From JANOBD01 sp031411495 (GTDB lineage: Bacteria; Planctomycetota; Phycisphaerae; Tepidisphaerales; Tepidisphaeraceae), in assembly GCA_031411495.1 (NCBI GenBank), contig JANOBD010000180.1:67072-131071 (forward strand): DNA of 64,000 nt, given 5' to 3'. Within the stretch, counting starts at the first letter, position 1. Each line of letters starts with the position of its first letter. The notes beneath the pieces were generated by a model. That model was not told the DNA's origin and ran no database searches. It saw nothing but the letters and a program-made list of their open reading frames with translations. Below, one piece after another: positions 9,223 to 17,430 of the stretch. A program made the position numbers and the translations under genes.

Positions 9223-10215
9223 TTATTGTCGTATGGCCACGATGGACGTCCGATCCGTTCGACTGCGATCGGTCGAGGGTTCACCGCCTGGGAACCACCA
9301 GGTCATCGGTTTGACTTGAATCCCGGGCACGCAGGTCGTGGGAGTAACTGTGTTGCCGCGTGTTCGGGTTCGGAAGGTGCGCAGATCCAGTTCGAAGAGT
9401 TCGCTGGTCACTTCTCCGACTTTTGCGACGCGCCCGGCAAATAGCAGTGTGTGGTCGTCTATCGCGACGGCCGTCCACGCGTATCCGGGCATTCTCACAT
9501 CGGCAAGCTGCTCCCATCGGTCATTTGCCGGATCGTAACGATAGGCATCGTCGAATACCTTGAACTCTTTCACGTGGGGCGGAGCGGCATATCCGCCGAA
9601 CACATAGAGCGACGAACCGGCGGCGACGATCGCCATGTAGCCTCGGCCCGGTGCGGGGAGAGGCGCGAGCGTTCTCCATCGGGACTCTTTGGCGGTGGTA
9701 TCCAACGCGAACAACTCGTTGCTCAATGCGGCTTTCGTGAAGCCGCCAACGACATAAAAAGTGCCATCGAGAAACGCGCCGCCTGCCGATTCGAGTTCAA
9801 TCGGCAACGGAGGCAGCTCCTGCCATTCAAGCTTTCCGCCGCTTGCGGCGAGTTTCGCAGCTGCGTTGCTCGCGGCGTTGCCATCGGTGCCTCCCGCGAC
9901 GAACAGAGCGCGACCGTCCGTGGCGAAGGCGGCATCACTCGTCGGGCGACGAAAATCGGGACCTGCCTCCCAATGACCCCGCCGGTAAATAAAGCACTCG
10001 TGAAGCCAGCGTTTGGTTGTCTTGTCCGGGCTCCAGTGCGATCCGCCGACGACGACGGGCATCCCCGCGACCAACCCTCCGGCGTGGCCGGCGGTTGATA
10101 TCGGCAGCGGCGAGCCTTCGGTAACGCTGATGGACCGATCACCCGCACAGCCCGAGCCGATCATGCACAGAAGCAGGCAGGCAAGAATATCGATTGCGGC
10201 CGTGCTGCTTTTCAT
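9223..10215 (-). CDS. Kelch-repeat lipoprotein, mutarotase-like
   Basis: Exported beta-propeller of 330 residues. The N-terminus (AIDILACLLLCMIGSGC) reads as a signal peptide with Cys at about position 23 that could be lipidated. Kelch repeats are visible as paired-glycine strands: MPVVVGGSHW, ALFVAGGTDG, TFYVVGGFTK, SLYVFGGYAA, TLLFAGRVAK. Next to SSS symporters and an HpcH-type aldolase, such propellers are typically NanM-like mutarotases that convert the anomer of an acidic sugar before uptake. This makes a periplasmic sugar mutarotase the best guess. The gene lies 15 nt downstream of the aldolase gene in operon A. Five to six repeats are seen and the propeller closure was not resolved. 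Confidence 0.7.
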   Translation of the reverse strand: MKSSTAAIDILACLLLCMIGSGCAGDRSISVTEGSPLPISTAGHAGGLVAGMPVVVGGSHWSPDKTTKRWLHECFIYRRGHWEAGPDFRRPTSDAAFATDGRALFVAGGTDGNAASNAAAKLAASGGKLEWQELPPLPIELESAGGAFLDGTFYVVGGFTKAALSNELFALDTTAKESRWRTLAPLPAPGRGYMAIVAAGSSLYVFGGYAAPPHVKEFKVFDDAYRYDPANDRWEQLADVRMPGYAWTAVAIDDHTLLFAGRVAKVGEVTSELFELDLRTFRTRTRGNTVTPTTCVPGIQVKPMTWWFPGGEPSTDRSRTDRTSIVAIRQ

Positions 10216-10230
10216 CCAGTTCCTCAGATC

Positions 10231-11073
10231 TCATTTGGATGGCTGATCAATGCACTGTGCCGGGGCGGACCGTGCTCCTTCGCGGGCGTAGGTATCGCCG
10301 TATTGCTCTCGCAGCGCGGCGAACTCCTTGTTCATGCTCTCGCGCATTTTCACCACGTCGGCGTAGTGGAACATGAGGTTCATTCCCGCGTCGAGAAACG
10401 CCTTGTTCTGCGGCTTGGCCAAATCGACCTGGATTCCGACGCCCACGCCGGCCTTGCGGCAACGGCGGATGACGTCGCACACCGTCGCGATGAACTTGGG
10501 GTTGTCATACTCCTCTGGGATGCCCATGGAACAGGTGATGTCATGGGGGCCAAGGAAGACGCCGTCCACGCCTTCAATGCCGACCAGTTCCTCAAGACGA
10601 TTGATCGCGGGGACGCTTTCGATACCGATGATCAGGTAGTGATGTTTGTTGAAGCGGTCAAAAAACGCCCGCATCTTGTCGCTAGGTGGAGCCGTTCCAT
10701 CGAGGTAACCCTGGAGGATTTCGCCCTTGATCGGCCGGTACTTCACCGCGCCGACGACCGATTTCACCTCCTCCACGGTTTCGACGTAGGGGACGACGAT
10801 TCCCTGAGCGCCACCGTCCAGTGCCTGGGCTGCAAGACGCGGACACGGATGCGGAATGCGGACCATCGGTGTGACGCCGTTGAGCGTGTAGACCTGGCAC
10901 ATCGCGCTGACTTCGCCGCGGTCCAGCGGCATGTGTTCCTGGCAGATAAAGACGCCATCGACAGCCAGCGCCATCTTCAAGGCCAGGTCGATCGGATTTC
11001 CCGGGCTGACGATATGCGTGATGTACACGCGTTCACCAGCTTTGAGTTTCTGTCGAAAGAGATCGCCTTGCAT
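10231..11073 (-). CDS. HpcH/HpaI-family class II aldolase
   Basis: Cytosolic divalent-metal aldolase of about 280 residues that cleaves 2-keto-3-deoxy acids, releasing pyruvate and an aldehyde. Family signs: GVFICQEHMPLDRGE near residue 40, GAQGIVVPYVETVEEV near 84, metal ligand Glu in IGIESVPAINRLEELVG near 145 and ligand Asp in FLGPHDITCSMG near 165. ATG at 11073 is preferred because AAAGGA lies 9 nt upstream. An ATG at 11094 that overlaps the stop of the symporter gene (ATGA) is the alternative and adds seven residues. Within operon A it is the likely final carbon-splitting step, as GarL is in glucarate/galactarate breakdown. The exact substrate is inferred from the family only. Confidence 0.85.
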   Translation of the reverse strand: MQGDLFRQKLKAGERVYITHIVSPGNPIDLALKMALAVDGVFICQEHMPLDRGEVSAMCQVYTLNGVTPMVRIPHPCPRLAAQALDGGAQGIVVPYVETVEEVKSVVGAVKYRPIKGEILQGYLDGTAPPSDKMRAFFDRFNKHHYLIIGIESVPAINRLEELVGIEGVDGVFLGPHDITCSMGIPEEYDNPKFIATVCDVIRRCRKAGVGVGIQVDLAKPQNKAFLDAGMNLMFHYADVVKMRESMNKEFAALREQYGDTYAREGARSAPAQCIDQPSK

Positions 11074-11090
11074 GTTCCGGGTCCTTTCAG

Positions 11091-12686
11091 TCATCCTCTT
11101 GCAGTCACCGCGGTGCTGAGCTCGCGTCCCTCGGTGTCTGTCTTACTGAGCGTAAACAGCGTGAGATTTGTGAGTTGTTCTCGCCTGGGCCGCTTCCCGC
11201 CGAAATAAGGAACGATCATGCCGGTCAGAATCGTTCCTACGAACGCGGGCAAAGACACCAGCATGAAGCTGATGGGCGCGCCCGCCCAGCGGCTGCGAAG
11301 GTACCAAACGACCATGGCGATGGTGAGGGCGATCCCAACGCCAACCGCGGTCAGCACGTGATTCGCATTCGCGCGGGTGCTGATAACACCAATGAGAAAG
11401 ATTGGCGGCACGATCGTGATGATGGAGCCCCAGATCGTGTTGGACTCCAGCAGTGTTTCCCGCAGGGTGGATGAAGCCGTGTGGATGAAGATTCCCATCG
11501 CGGTCCCCAATACGCCTAGCCCAACCGTCATCCATCGAGCGAAGGCAACCTGCTGCGGATCGGTCGCTTCTGGCTTGAAGAAGCGGACGTAAAAGTCCTT
11601 GGTTGCGACCGTCGAGAGCGACATGATCATCGCACCGACGGTAGAGATTGCGGCGGACAGAGCGGCCGCCGCCATGAGACCCGGAACGGGAGCAGGTGTC
11701 TTCTTCACAATGAACGTGAAGAGTGCCAGGTCTCCCTTCGCCGGGTTCCCTTCAGGCAGTGGATGTTGACCGAAATAGGCAAAGACAGCGATGCCGAGGA
11801 ACCACAGGATCGCCCCCAGAGGAACGAAGATAATCACGGAGGTAAGGAAGGATTTGTACGCGCCGCGATACGAACTGGTACTCAGCAGCTGCTGGATCGC
11901 GATCTGGTCTGAACTTGCGTAGAACATGTACGCAAAGATGGAGGACATCATCAGCAGCCAGAATGTGACGCGTACGTGCGGATCGAACGAGAAGAAGTCG
12001 TCATCGAAGCCGAACCAACGATTATGCGCCCGTGCGTACTCGAACACGCCCATCGTGCCGCCTTTGACTTCGGTGGTGCAGAGATACACAACCAGGCCGA
12101 TACCCACGCACATGACGACGAACTGCAGGACGTTGGTCCACACGACCGCTTTTAAACCGCCAAGCGCGCTGTAGAGAACACTCACCGTGCCGAGCACGAT
12201 GATGGTGATCCAGACGCTCCAGCCGGCCATGCCTTCAAAGACTTTGGCACACGAGAGCAGGACCATCGCCAGGATGGTGATCCGCGTCAGTAAATAGATG
12301 CCGCTGACCAGCGCGCGGACGCGTGCGTCAAAGCGTCGTTCGAGGTAGGCAAAGGGAGTGAACGTGCGGACGGTGAAATAGAACCGCACGAACACGAAAA
12401 AGAACAGCATCCCCGTGATGGGGGCGAACCACTCCAGCACGTACATCTTCAGACCGTTCGTGTATGCCTCGCCGGGTGTAGCGACGAGTGAAACAGTGCT
12501 GAAGAGCGCCATGACGTAGGAAATCGCGGCTGCCCACCAGGGTATTTTCCCTCCGGCCAGGAGGTGTTCTGCGGCCTCTCCCGACGTTCCTTCGGGAAAG
12601 TCCTTCTTGCGCGTCGTAAAGAGGCCGCCCATGACACAGATCGCGACTACGAATGCGGCGATGATTACGTAGTCGAGCCAGCTCAT
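11091..12686 (-). CDS. Sodium:solute symporter (SSS family), second symporter of operon A
   Basis: Inner-membrane Na+-coupled uptake protein, 531 residues and about 13 membrane segments. Seen: TTRKKDFPEGTSGEAAEHLLAGG after TM1 (residues 25-48, the region where SSS proteins carry the YFLGGR-type motif), LGGLKAVVWTNVLQF near 172, and the sodium-site region AALSAAISTVGAMIMSLSTV near 345. It overlaps or nearly abuts the aldolase gene downstream and lies 5 nt after the Gfo/Idh/MocA gene. It differs clearly from the other symporter of the operon (4,323-5,894), so the two are not a recent duplication. Substrate unknown; the operon context favours an acidic or neutral sugar. Confidence 0.92.
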   Translation of the reverse strand: MSWLDYVIIAAFVVAICVMGGLFTTRKKDFPEGTSGEAAEHLLAGGKIPWWAAAISYVMALFSTVSLVATPGEAYTNGLKMYVLEWFAPITGMLFFFVFVRFYFTVRTFTPFAYLERRFDARVRALVSGIYLLTRITILAMVLLSCAKVFEGMAGWSVWITIIVLGTVSVLYSALGGLKAVVWTNVLQFVVMCVGIGLVVYLCTTEVKGGTMGVFEYARAHNRWFGFDDDFFSFDPHVRVTFWLLMMSSIFAYMFYASSDQIAIQQLLSTSSYRGAYKSFLTSVIIFVPLGAILWFLGIAVFAYFGQHPLPEGNPAKGDLALFTFIVKKTPAPVPGLMAAAALSAAISTVGAMIMSLSTVATKDFYVRFFKPEATDPQQVAFARWMTVGLGVLGTAMGIFIHTASSTLRETLLESNTIWGSIITIVPPIFLIGVISTRANANHVLTAVGVGIALTIAMVVWYLRSRWAGAPISFMLVSLPAFVGTILTGMIVPYFGGKRPRREQLTNLTLFTLSKTDTEGRELSTAVTARG

Positions 12687-12691
12687 AGTGC

Positions 12692-13948
12692 CTAGGCCTT
12701 GAATTGAGTCGGAGTGGCGTGCGAGCGCTCGAAGACTTGATGCCGTAGTTCGTCAACGCGAACATGCCGGCCTGATTCGGCGCTTTGATCGGCGGCAAAA
12801 CTCAGGAGGGATGCCTCGATTCCCTGACGCAGTCCCGGTCGAGACGAACTGCGGTTTCCACGAAGAAGTTCGAAGAAGTCATGTGTGATGATGGAATCGC
12901 CCCCGTTGTGTCCCGACGCATCGGGATTCACGGTGACTGTCTCCACCACTTCGTTTCCTAATTTGCCGCGATGGTAAATCTGTAGCTTGTTATCGTTCAC
13001 AATCCCGTAAAGGCGTCCCTCTGAACCCAGCACATGAATCGACCTTCGTGTTGCGGGCTGACATTGTGCAACGGTGAATGTGCTCAACACGCCGTTGTCG
13101 AACTGGATGTTCGTGACTTGGTGATCCGGATAGCTGTGCCTCGCACTATAGACACAAGTGTCATCATCGAGTTTGGCGAGAACTTCGTGAAGCTCTTCAG
13201 GCCAATGCGCTTCGTAGATCTCCGGGACTGATCCGTGGACGAACCGACAGTTGGTTTGATGTCGGCAGTCACGGCAGTTCTCCGCGACGCCGGCTCGGGG
13301 CGTCAGAAACGTTCGCTGTGCAAAGGAGGTGACTTGAAGGGCGCTGCCGTCGGAAATCCAGTTGAGCAGGTCCATGTCATGCGAACACTTCTCCGCCATC
13401 AGCCCGCCGGATTTCGTTCGGTCGGGTCGCCAGTCTCCCCGGGCGAAAACTACCGAGAGGTCGTCAGACATCATCTCTTCGGCGTTGACGACGAGGATTT
13501 TGCCGAGGATCCCTGACGAGCAGATGTCGTGGATCTTCGAGTAGAAGGGTGCATACCGCAGGCAGAAACCGATGATCGGCTCCTGCTTCGTGAGGAGCTT
13601 GGATTCCCACATTGCGACCATGTCATCCAGCGATGCCGCAACCGGTTTTTCGAGGAGCAGATTGATGCCCATCGACATGGCCATTACGGCGGACTCGCGG
13701 TGTACGTGGTTCGGACTGGCAACGATCACGCCATCCAAATTCCTCATGGAAGAGAGGAGTTCCTCGCCGCTGGTAAAAACTTTGGCCTTATTGTCGGCAA
13801 ACAGACGGGAAGCGAGATTTGCGTAGTGAACATCGGCATCAGCTACCGCCACAAGCGTAAACGGCATCTTGGTTTGTCGGAAGTTATGAATGTACCATGA
13901 CCCCCGCAGCCCGCACCCGATGAGACCGATTTGAAATGATTGCGGCAC
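12692..13948 (-). CDS. Gfo/Idh/MocA-family oxidoreductase, first gene of operon A
   Basis: NAD(P)-dependent sugar dehydrogenase-like enzyme of about 418 residues. The Rossmann motif GLIGCGLRGSW stands at the N-terminus and the family motif LLLEKPVA near residue 105. A small Cys cluster CRDCRHQTNC near 235 might bind metal. GTG at 13948 is preferred over an upstream TTG (13987) because the longer frame would run through the 13-bp palindrome and the promoter candidate, and because the Rossmann strand begins right after the GTG. No Shine-Dalgarno is visible. The enzyme probably oxidises or reduces a sugar or inositol derivative in the pathway of operon A. Start choice is moderately certain. Confidence 0.85.
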   Translation of the reverse strand: MPQSFQIGLIGCGLRGSWYIHNFRQTKMPFTLVAVADADVHYANLASRLFADNKAKVFTSGEELLSSMRNLDGVIVASPNHVHRESAVMAMSMGINLLLEKPVAASLDDMVAMWESKLLTKQEPIIGFCLRYAPFYSKIHDICSSGILGKILVVNAEEMMSDDLSVVFARGDWRPDRTKSGGLMAEKCSHDMDLLNWISDGSALQVTSFAQRTFLTPRAGVAENCRDCRHQTNCRFVHGSVPEIYEAHWPEELHEVLAKLDDDTCVYSARHSYPDHQVTNIQFDNGVLSTFTVAQCQPATRRSIHVLGSEGRLYGIVNDNKLQIYHRGKLGNEVVETVTVNPDASGHNGGDSIITHDFFELLRGNRSSSRPGLRQGIEASLLSFAADQSAESGRHVRVDELRHQVFERSHATPTQFKA

Positions 13949-13959
13949 GATAGGGGCAC

Positions 13960-13987
13960 AAAATAAACCAATTTGCAGCAAATGCAA
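13960..13987 (-). promoter_or_regulatory. Candidate promoter of operon A
   Basis: On the minus strand TTGCAT (13987-13982) and TATTTT (13965-13960) are separated by 16 nt. The match to sigma-70 boxes is modest (3/6 and 4/6). The 13-bp palindrome sits almost entirely between the two boxes, where a repressor would block RNA polymerase. Transcription would start about 5 nt before the GTG, giving a nearly leaderless mRNA, which agrees with the missing Shine-Dalgarno site. Confidence 0.3.
13971..13983. promoter_or_regulatory. Putative operator O1 (ATTTGCAGCAAAT) of operon A
   Basis: A perfect 6-bp inverted repeat around a central A/T, lying 23 nt upstream of the chosen GTG of the dehydrogenase gene. 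The identical 13-mer occurs at 14425-14437. Two exact copies of this near-palindrome 450 bp apart, both in front of genes and nowhere else noticed in the window, suggest a transcription-factor site. No regulator gene lies in the window, so the protein is unknown. Confidence 0.55.
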
Positions 13988-14424
13988 GCACCTTTGCCTC
14001 GAGTCACAACGTTCGCCTCACGCGATACGCGAAGTTAATCTCCCGGGACACGAGCCGCGCGATAGACGGACCTTCATTCGGGGACGAAAAGACAACTATG
14101 TCATCCCGGTATGAAGGCGGGTGCGGTGGCGCTCGATAAACGCATTTTATCCGATGTTCTACGAAGGCTTCTACGAACCCGCTGGAGAATCGGCCTGCGC
14201 CGGAGGTCGCCAATGAGCGATTCTCCGGGAGTCGCACGGTTCACGGCGGTCAAACGGGTCGCATAAGAGACCGGCGTTCTAGCCGTGCCGCAAATTGGCC
14301 CGAGTCTGAAGTTCTCGCTGCGAACGGATGGGCTTCAGAGCAAGTTCGGCAGCTTCGAGCGACGGCTCGACGCCATTCTCCGGCGTTCTAGATGCCTGGC
14401 GGCCGGCCATAAACTCATTCTTTT

Positions 14425-14437
14425 ATTTGCAGCAAAT
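14425..14437. promoter_or_regulatory. Putative operator O2 (ATTTGCAGCAAAT), upstream of pseudopilin gene
   Basis: Exact second copy of the 13-bp near-palindrome found before operon A. It lies 210 nt upstream of the pseudopilin start, in an AT-rich stretch, and about 98 nt upstream of the -35 candidate. Confidence 0.5.
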
Positions 14438-14534
14438 CGAGGGTTGTATCGCGTCGCAGTTGATGAGATGGGATTATTGAATTTAACACTCACTTTTACG
14501 CGCCTTGGCTCGAAGATGTTCGAATTAACACGCG

Positions 14535-14562
14535 TTGACACCCCTTGGTTGCCGGGTACTCT
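14535..14562 (+). promoter_or_regulatory. Candidate promoter of the pseudopilin / PEP-CTERM genes
   Basis: TTGACA (14535-14540) matches the sigma-70 -35 box exactly. TACTCT (14557-14562) is a weak -10 box after a 16-nt spacer. Operator-like copies flank it on both sides (14425 and 14566), an arrangement that would allow repression by looping. Confidence 0.35.
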
Positions 14563-14565
14563 TCA

Positions 14566-14578
14566 TTTTGCTGCACAT
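14566..14578. promoter_or_regulatory. Degenerate operator copy O3 (TTTTGCTGCACAT)
   Basis: Matches the reverse complement of the 13-mer at 11 of 13 positions. It begins just after the -10 candidate of the pseudopilin promoter; its centre is 141 bp from that of O2. Confidence 0.35.
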
Positions 14579-14646
14579 TTCTGAACGAGACATCCTTGCG
14601 GCGGATCTTGGCAACCCGGTCCTTGTTGACTGAATGGAGCAAACGG

Positions 14647-15474
14647 ATGCTGTTGGTGTCACGCCACCATTTCGTTTCCGCCGACGCCAGAGCACGCTGG
14701 TATTCAGCATTTACCCTCGTGGAATTGCTGGTTGTCATCGGCATTATCGCGGTCCTGATTTCGATCCTCCTTCCCGCACTAAACCGTGCGCGCGAGTCCT
14801 CAAAAACCGTCGCGTGCGCATCGAATTTGCGGCAACTGGGCGTTGCATTGCGGATGTATTCCGACGATTGGAAGGGCGTACTCGTTCCGCTCGAGAAGCC
14901 GTTGCGGCCGGCACCGTTTCCAATGTCTCCCTACACGGCGTGGTTTTGGGATATCAGCAAGTACTGCGGCATGCCCGATATGTCGCCAGATAACGTGAAC
15001 GCGCGTGCCTACGACAACTACGGCAACATGCGGCTTTTCAACTGCCCGTCTCAACGGGATGAGTTCGAGTTCAACGGTTGGGGCATCCAGTACGGGATGA
15101 ACATTCAGGCGTGTTCGCTGGTTGCCGGGCGCCAGTACATTCGGATCACCAAGATGGCCAAAATCCGCCGGCCCTCTGAGTTGGTCTATCTTGCCGATTC
15201 GATGGACGCGGCAGGCGCGCTGAGAGACCCGAGGGTTTTTCTTTCGGCCGCCACGCTGGCGATTCCGCGCGGAGAAGCGAGCTATCTCATTCGTTCCCGC
15301 GTGTGGGGTTTCGCTGATGATCTTCCACCCTCCGATCGACACTCGGGTGGTTCAAACATTCTTTTCTTCGATAACTCCGTTCGCCACATGAAACTGTTCG
15401 AGTTCTTTCCAGTCGTCAGCGATTCGCCGGAATTGCTGGCGAGAAAGAATCGAATGTGGAACCCCTCGGAGTAA
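14647..15474 (+). CDS. Type II pseudopilin-like protein (prepilin N-terminal methylation / H-x9-DG family)
   Basis: Predicted surface or secretion-associated protein of 275 residues. After a short basic leader the class III prepilin signal appears as AFTLVELLVVIGIIAVLIS at about residues 20-38, followed by the usual LLPALNRARESS helix and ACASNLRQLGVALRMYSDD. The C-terminus carries the planctomycete H-x9-DG-like element in the form DRHSGGSNILFFDNSVRHM. A prepilin peptidase would cut before Phe. ATG at 14647 has GGAG 8 nt upstream; longer frames have no leader peptide. In Planctomycetota such genes often accompany carbohydrate-degradation loci, and the shared operator motif suggests the same here. 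Function beyond secretion or surface display is unknown. Confidence 0.88.
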   Translation: MLLVSRHHFVSADARARWYSAFTLVELLVVIGIIAVLISILLPALNRARESSKTVACASNLRQLGVALRMYSDDWKGVLVPLEKPLRPAPFPMSPYTAWFWDISKYCGMPDMSPDNVNARAYDNYGNMRLFNCPSQRDEFEFNGWGIQYGMNIQACSLVAGRQYIRITKMAKIRRPSELVYLADSMDAAGALRDPRVFLSAATLAIPRGEASYLIRSRVWGFADDLPPSDRHSGGSNILFFDNSVRHMKLFEFFPVVSDSPELLARKNRMWNPSE

Positions 15475-15550
15475 TCGTTTCGCCAATCCGACCTGTTCGG
15501 ATCGGCAGCGTTGAATGCAGGTCCTCGATGGATGCAAAGGGAGAAAATCA

Positions 15551-17413
15551 ATGAAGAAGGCGACAATCTGTGTCGAGAGGTTACTTTCGGTCTGCTGCTT
15601 AGGCATTCTCTCCGCGGGGGCTTCGGCAGACGTTTATTACTGCGACGATTTCGAGACTCAGCCGATCACCACGCCGGGAACAGAGCTGTCCCTGCCACCA
15701 GTAGGCCTTCCGTATCACTACACGACGGGCGCCAATGTTGCTGCCGTCAACGTCGTCTCGTCTCCGCTGCCTGTGCTCGGTACCAAATCGCTGGAGGCGC
15801 TCCGCGATTCGACCATTCAGCCCAACGTCGCAGGGGTGAGTCTTGATAATGCCATCGTCAGCGGCAAAACCGTCCAATGGGAGTTCAGCCATCAACTGTC
15901 CGGTGGAACGGGAACGGCGTTCAACGCGCCGATGCAGGTATCGCTCGGATACACCAATGGCGGCATTGGTCGGCTCGCGTGGATCACGATCCTGGATCGC
16001 AACAGTCTTCCCCCGGTCTACTGCTATAGCGATGCGTATATCTCCTCCGAGGTCCGAACCACGTTGGCCCCGACAATAGGCGGTTGGGATCGCATTCGAC
16101 TGGTGATGACACCCATGGAGTCGACCGACTTCCCTGGATATGTCACCGGCAAGTATGACATGTACATCAGCCTCAACGGCGCGCCCGAGGTATTGGCCAA
16201 GTCCGGAGCCGATTTAGAATTTTCGACGCCGCCCCAACTCGGCGAGGAATACTACGGCGACCTTCGCAGCACGTTTTTCCGGATTCAGAAAGGGCCCTTT
16301 ACCTCGAACTCGTACTACGACAACATTTCGCTCCGCGATTACGCGAGCTGGAATGTGAACGCCGCCGGCACCTGGACGACTGCCACGAACTGGTCGCCCA
16401 ACACCGCGCCTAACAACGGCACGGTTGCGAACTTCGGACCAGCGATTACCAGTCCCAAGACAGTCACCGTGGACGCGCCCCATTCGGTGAGCACGCTGCG
16501 CTTCGAAAGCGCCAATCGATATACGATCGCCGGGTCGGGAATGTTGACGCTGGCGTTCGGCTATGGCGATGGCGCGCAGATCGATGTGGCGGCCGGCTCT
16601 CACACGATTTCGGCGCCCCTTACACTCGCAACGAATACAAAAGTTGATGTGGTGGACGCGGCCGACACCTTAACGATTTCGGGTCCGATGACCGGAACCG
16701 GCGTGAAACTGACCAAGGCCGGCGCAGGACGCCTGGAGGTGGCCAACCTCCGAGTCGGCTCTGTGCAAATCAAAGCAGGTGTTCTAAAAGTTCTCGCGTC
16801 TTCAACACCCGGCAACGCTGCGGGGGCAAGCCTGACCAATTCACTTGCGATCGAAGGCGGCGCTGCGCCAACTGCGACACTGGATTTGACGAATAACGGG
16901 ATTGCCGTGGATTACACCGGCACCTCTCCGCTCAGCGCGCTTCGCGCTCAGATCATCGCCGGCTTCGCGAGCGGCAAAGGGATCGTCTCGAGCTCGATCA
17001 CCGCCGGCCGCTCAATTGGCATCGCCGAGGCATCGAATTTGTCGGTGTCGAGTTTCCTGGGGCAGACCGTGGACGGCAGTTCGGTGCTAATTCGATACAC
17101 AATCGTCGGCGATGCGGATCTGAACGGGTCGGTCAATTTCGACGACCTGCTCAGGCTCGCTCAGAACTATGGAAGCGCGAACGGAGCCTGGAGCAAGGGC
17201 GACAGCAACTACAGCGGGACCGTCGACTTCGATGACCTCTTGGCGCTCGCACAGCGCTACGGCACAACTCTGCTCGAGAGTGGCGAAATGGTCACGGGTT
17301 CGAGAGCGGACTTTGCCAGCGATTGGTACCTCGCGCGATCGATGGTCCCCGAACCGGTCGCCGCCGGGTCGCTGATGGCTCTCGCGGCGATTGGACGCCG
17401 CCGTCGCTGTTGA
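15551..17413 (+). CDS. PEP-CTERM surface protein with dockerin-like repeats
   Basis: Exported protein of 620 residues. It has a signal peptide (about residues 1-26, cut after GASA), a concanavalin/LamG-like beta-sandwich region (27-265) and a repeat-like beta region beginning with WNVNAAGTWTTATNW near 268. Next comes a module starting VDYTGTSP near 455. Two EF-hand-like dockerin repeats follow (GDADLNGSVNFDDLLRLAQ and GDSNYSGTVDFDDLLALAQ, about 517-570). The C-terminal sorting signal is VPEP, a hydrophobic run and RRRR. PEP-CTERM proteins are processed by exosortase and anchored or released at the cell surface. ATG at 15551 has GGGAG about 8 nt upstream. The dockerin-like pair could dock to cohesin-like partners or simply bind calcium. 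It lies 76 nt after the pseudopilin gene, probably in the same transcript. Confidence 0.85.
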   Translation: MKKATICVERLLSVCCLGILSAGASADVYYCDDFETQPITTPGTELSLPPVGLPYHYTTGANVAAVNVVSSPLPVLGTKSLEALRDSTIQPNVAGVSLDNAIVSGKTVQWEFSHQLSGGTGTAFNAPMQVSLGYTNGGIGRLAWITILDRNSLPPVYCYSDAYISSEVRTTLAPTIGGWDRIRLVMTPMESTDFPGYVTGKYDMYISLNGAPEVLAKSGADLEFSTPPQLGEEYYGDLRSTFFRIQKGPFTSNSYYDNISLRDYASWNVNAAGTWTTATNWSPNTAPNNGTVANFGPAITSPKTVTVDAPHSVSTLRFESANRYTIAGSGMLTLAFGYGDGAQIDVAAGSHTISAPLTLATNTKVDVVDAADTLTISGPMTGTGVKLTKAGAGRLEVANLRVGSVQIKAGVLKVLASSTPGNAAGASLTNSLAIEGGAAPTATLDLTNNGIAVDYTGTSPLSALRAQIIAGFASGKGIVSSSITAGRSIGIAEASNLSVSSFLGQTVDGSSVLIRYTIVGDADLNGSVNFDDLLRLAQNYGSANGAWSKGDSNYSGTVDFDDLLALAQRYGTTLLESGEMVTGSRADFASDWYLARSMVPEPVAAGSLMALAAIGRRRRC

Positions 17414-17430
17414 GACGATCTGCGGCGCCC

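Larger units (their letters stand above)
13988..14646. other. Divergent regulatory region without a gene
   Basis: About 660 nt between operon A and the pseudopilin gene. I see no convincing coding region: the short open frames have no family features. The left part (14,000-14,400) shows nothing recognisable. The right part is AT-richer than its surroundings and holds two copies of the operator-like palindrome and a promoter candidate. Confidence 0.6.

Noticed and set aside
13949..13987. Longer dehydrogenase start at TTG 13987
   Set aside because: The extra 13 residues are encoded by the palindrome and the promoter candidate; the Rossmann fold begins after GTG 13948.
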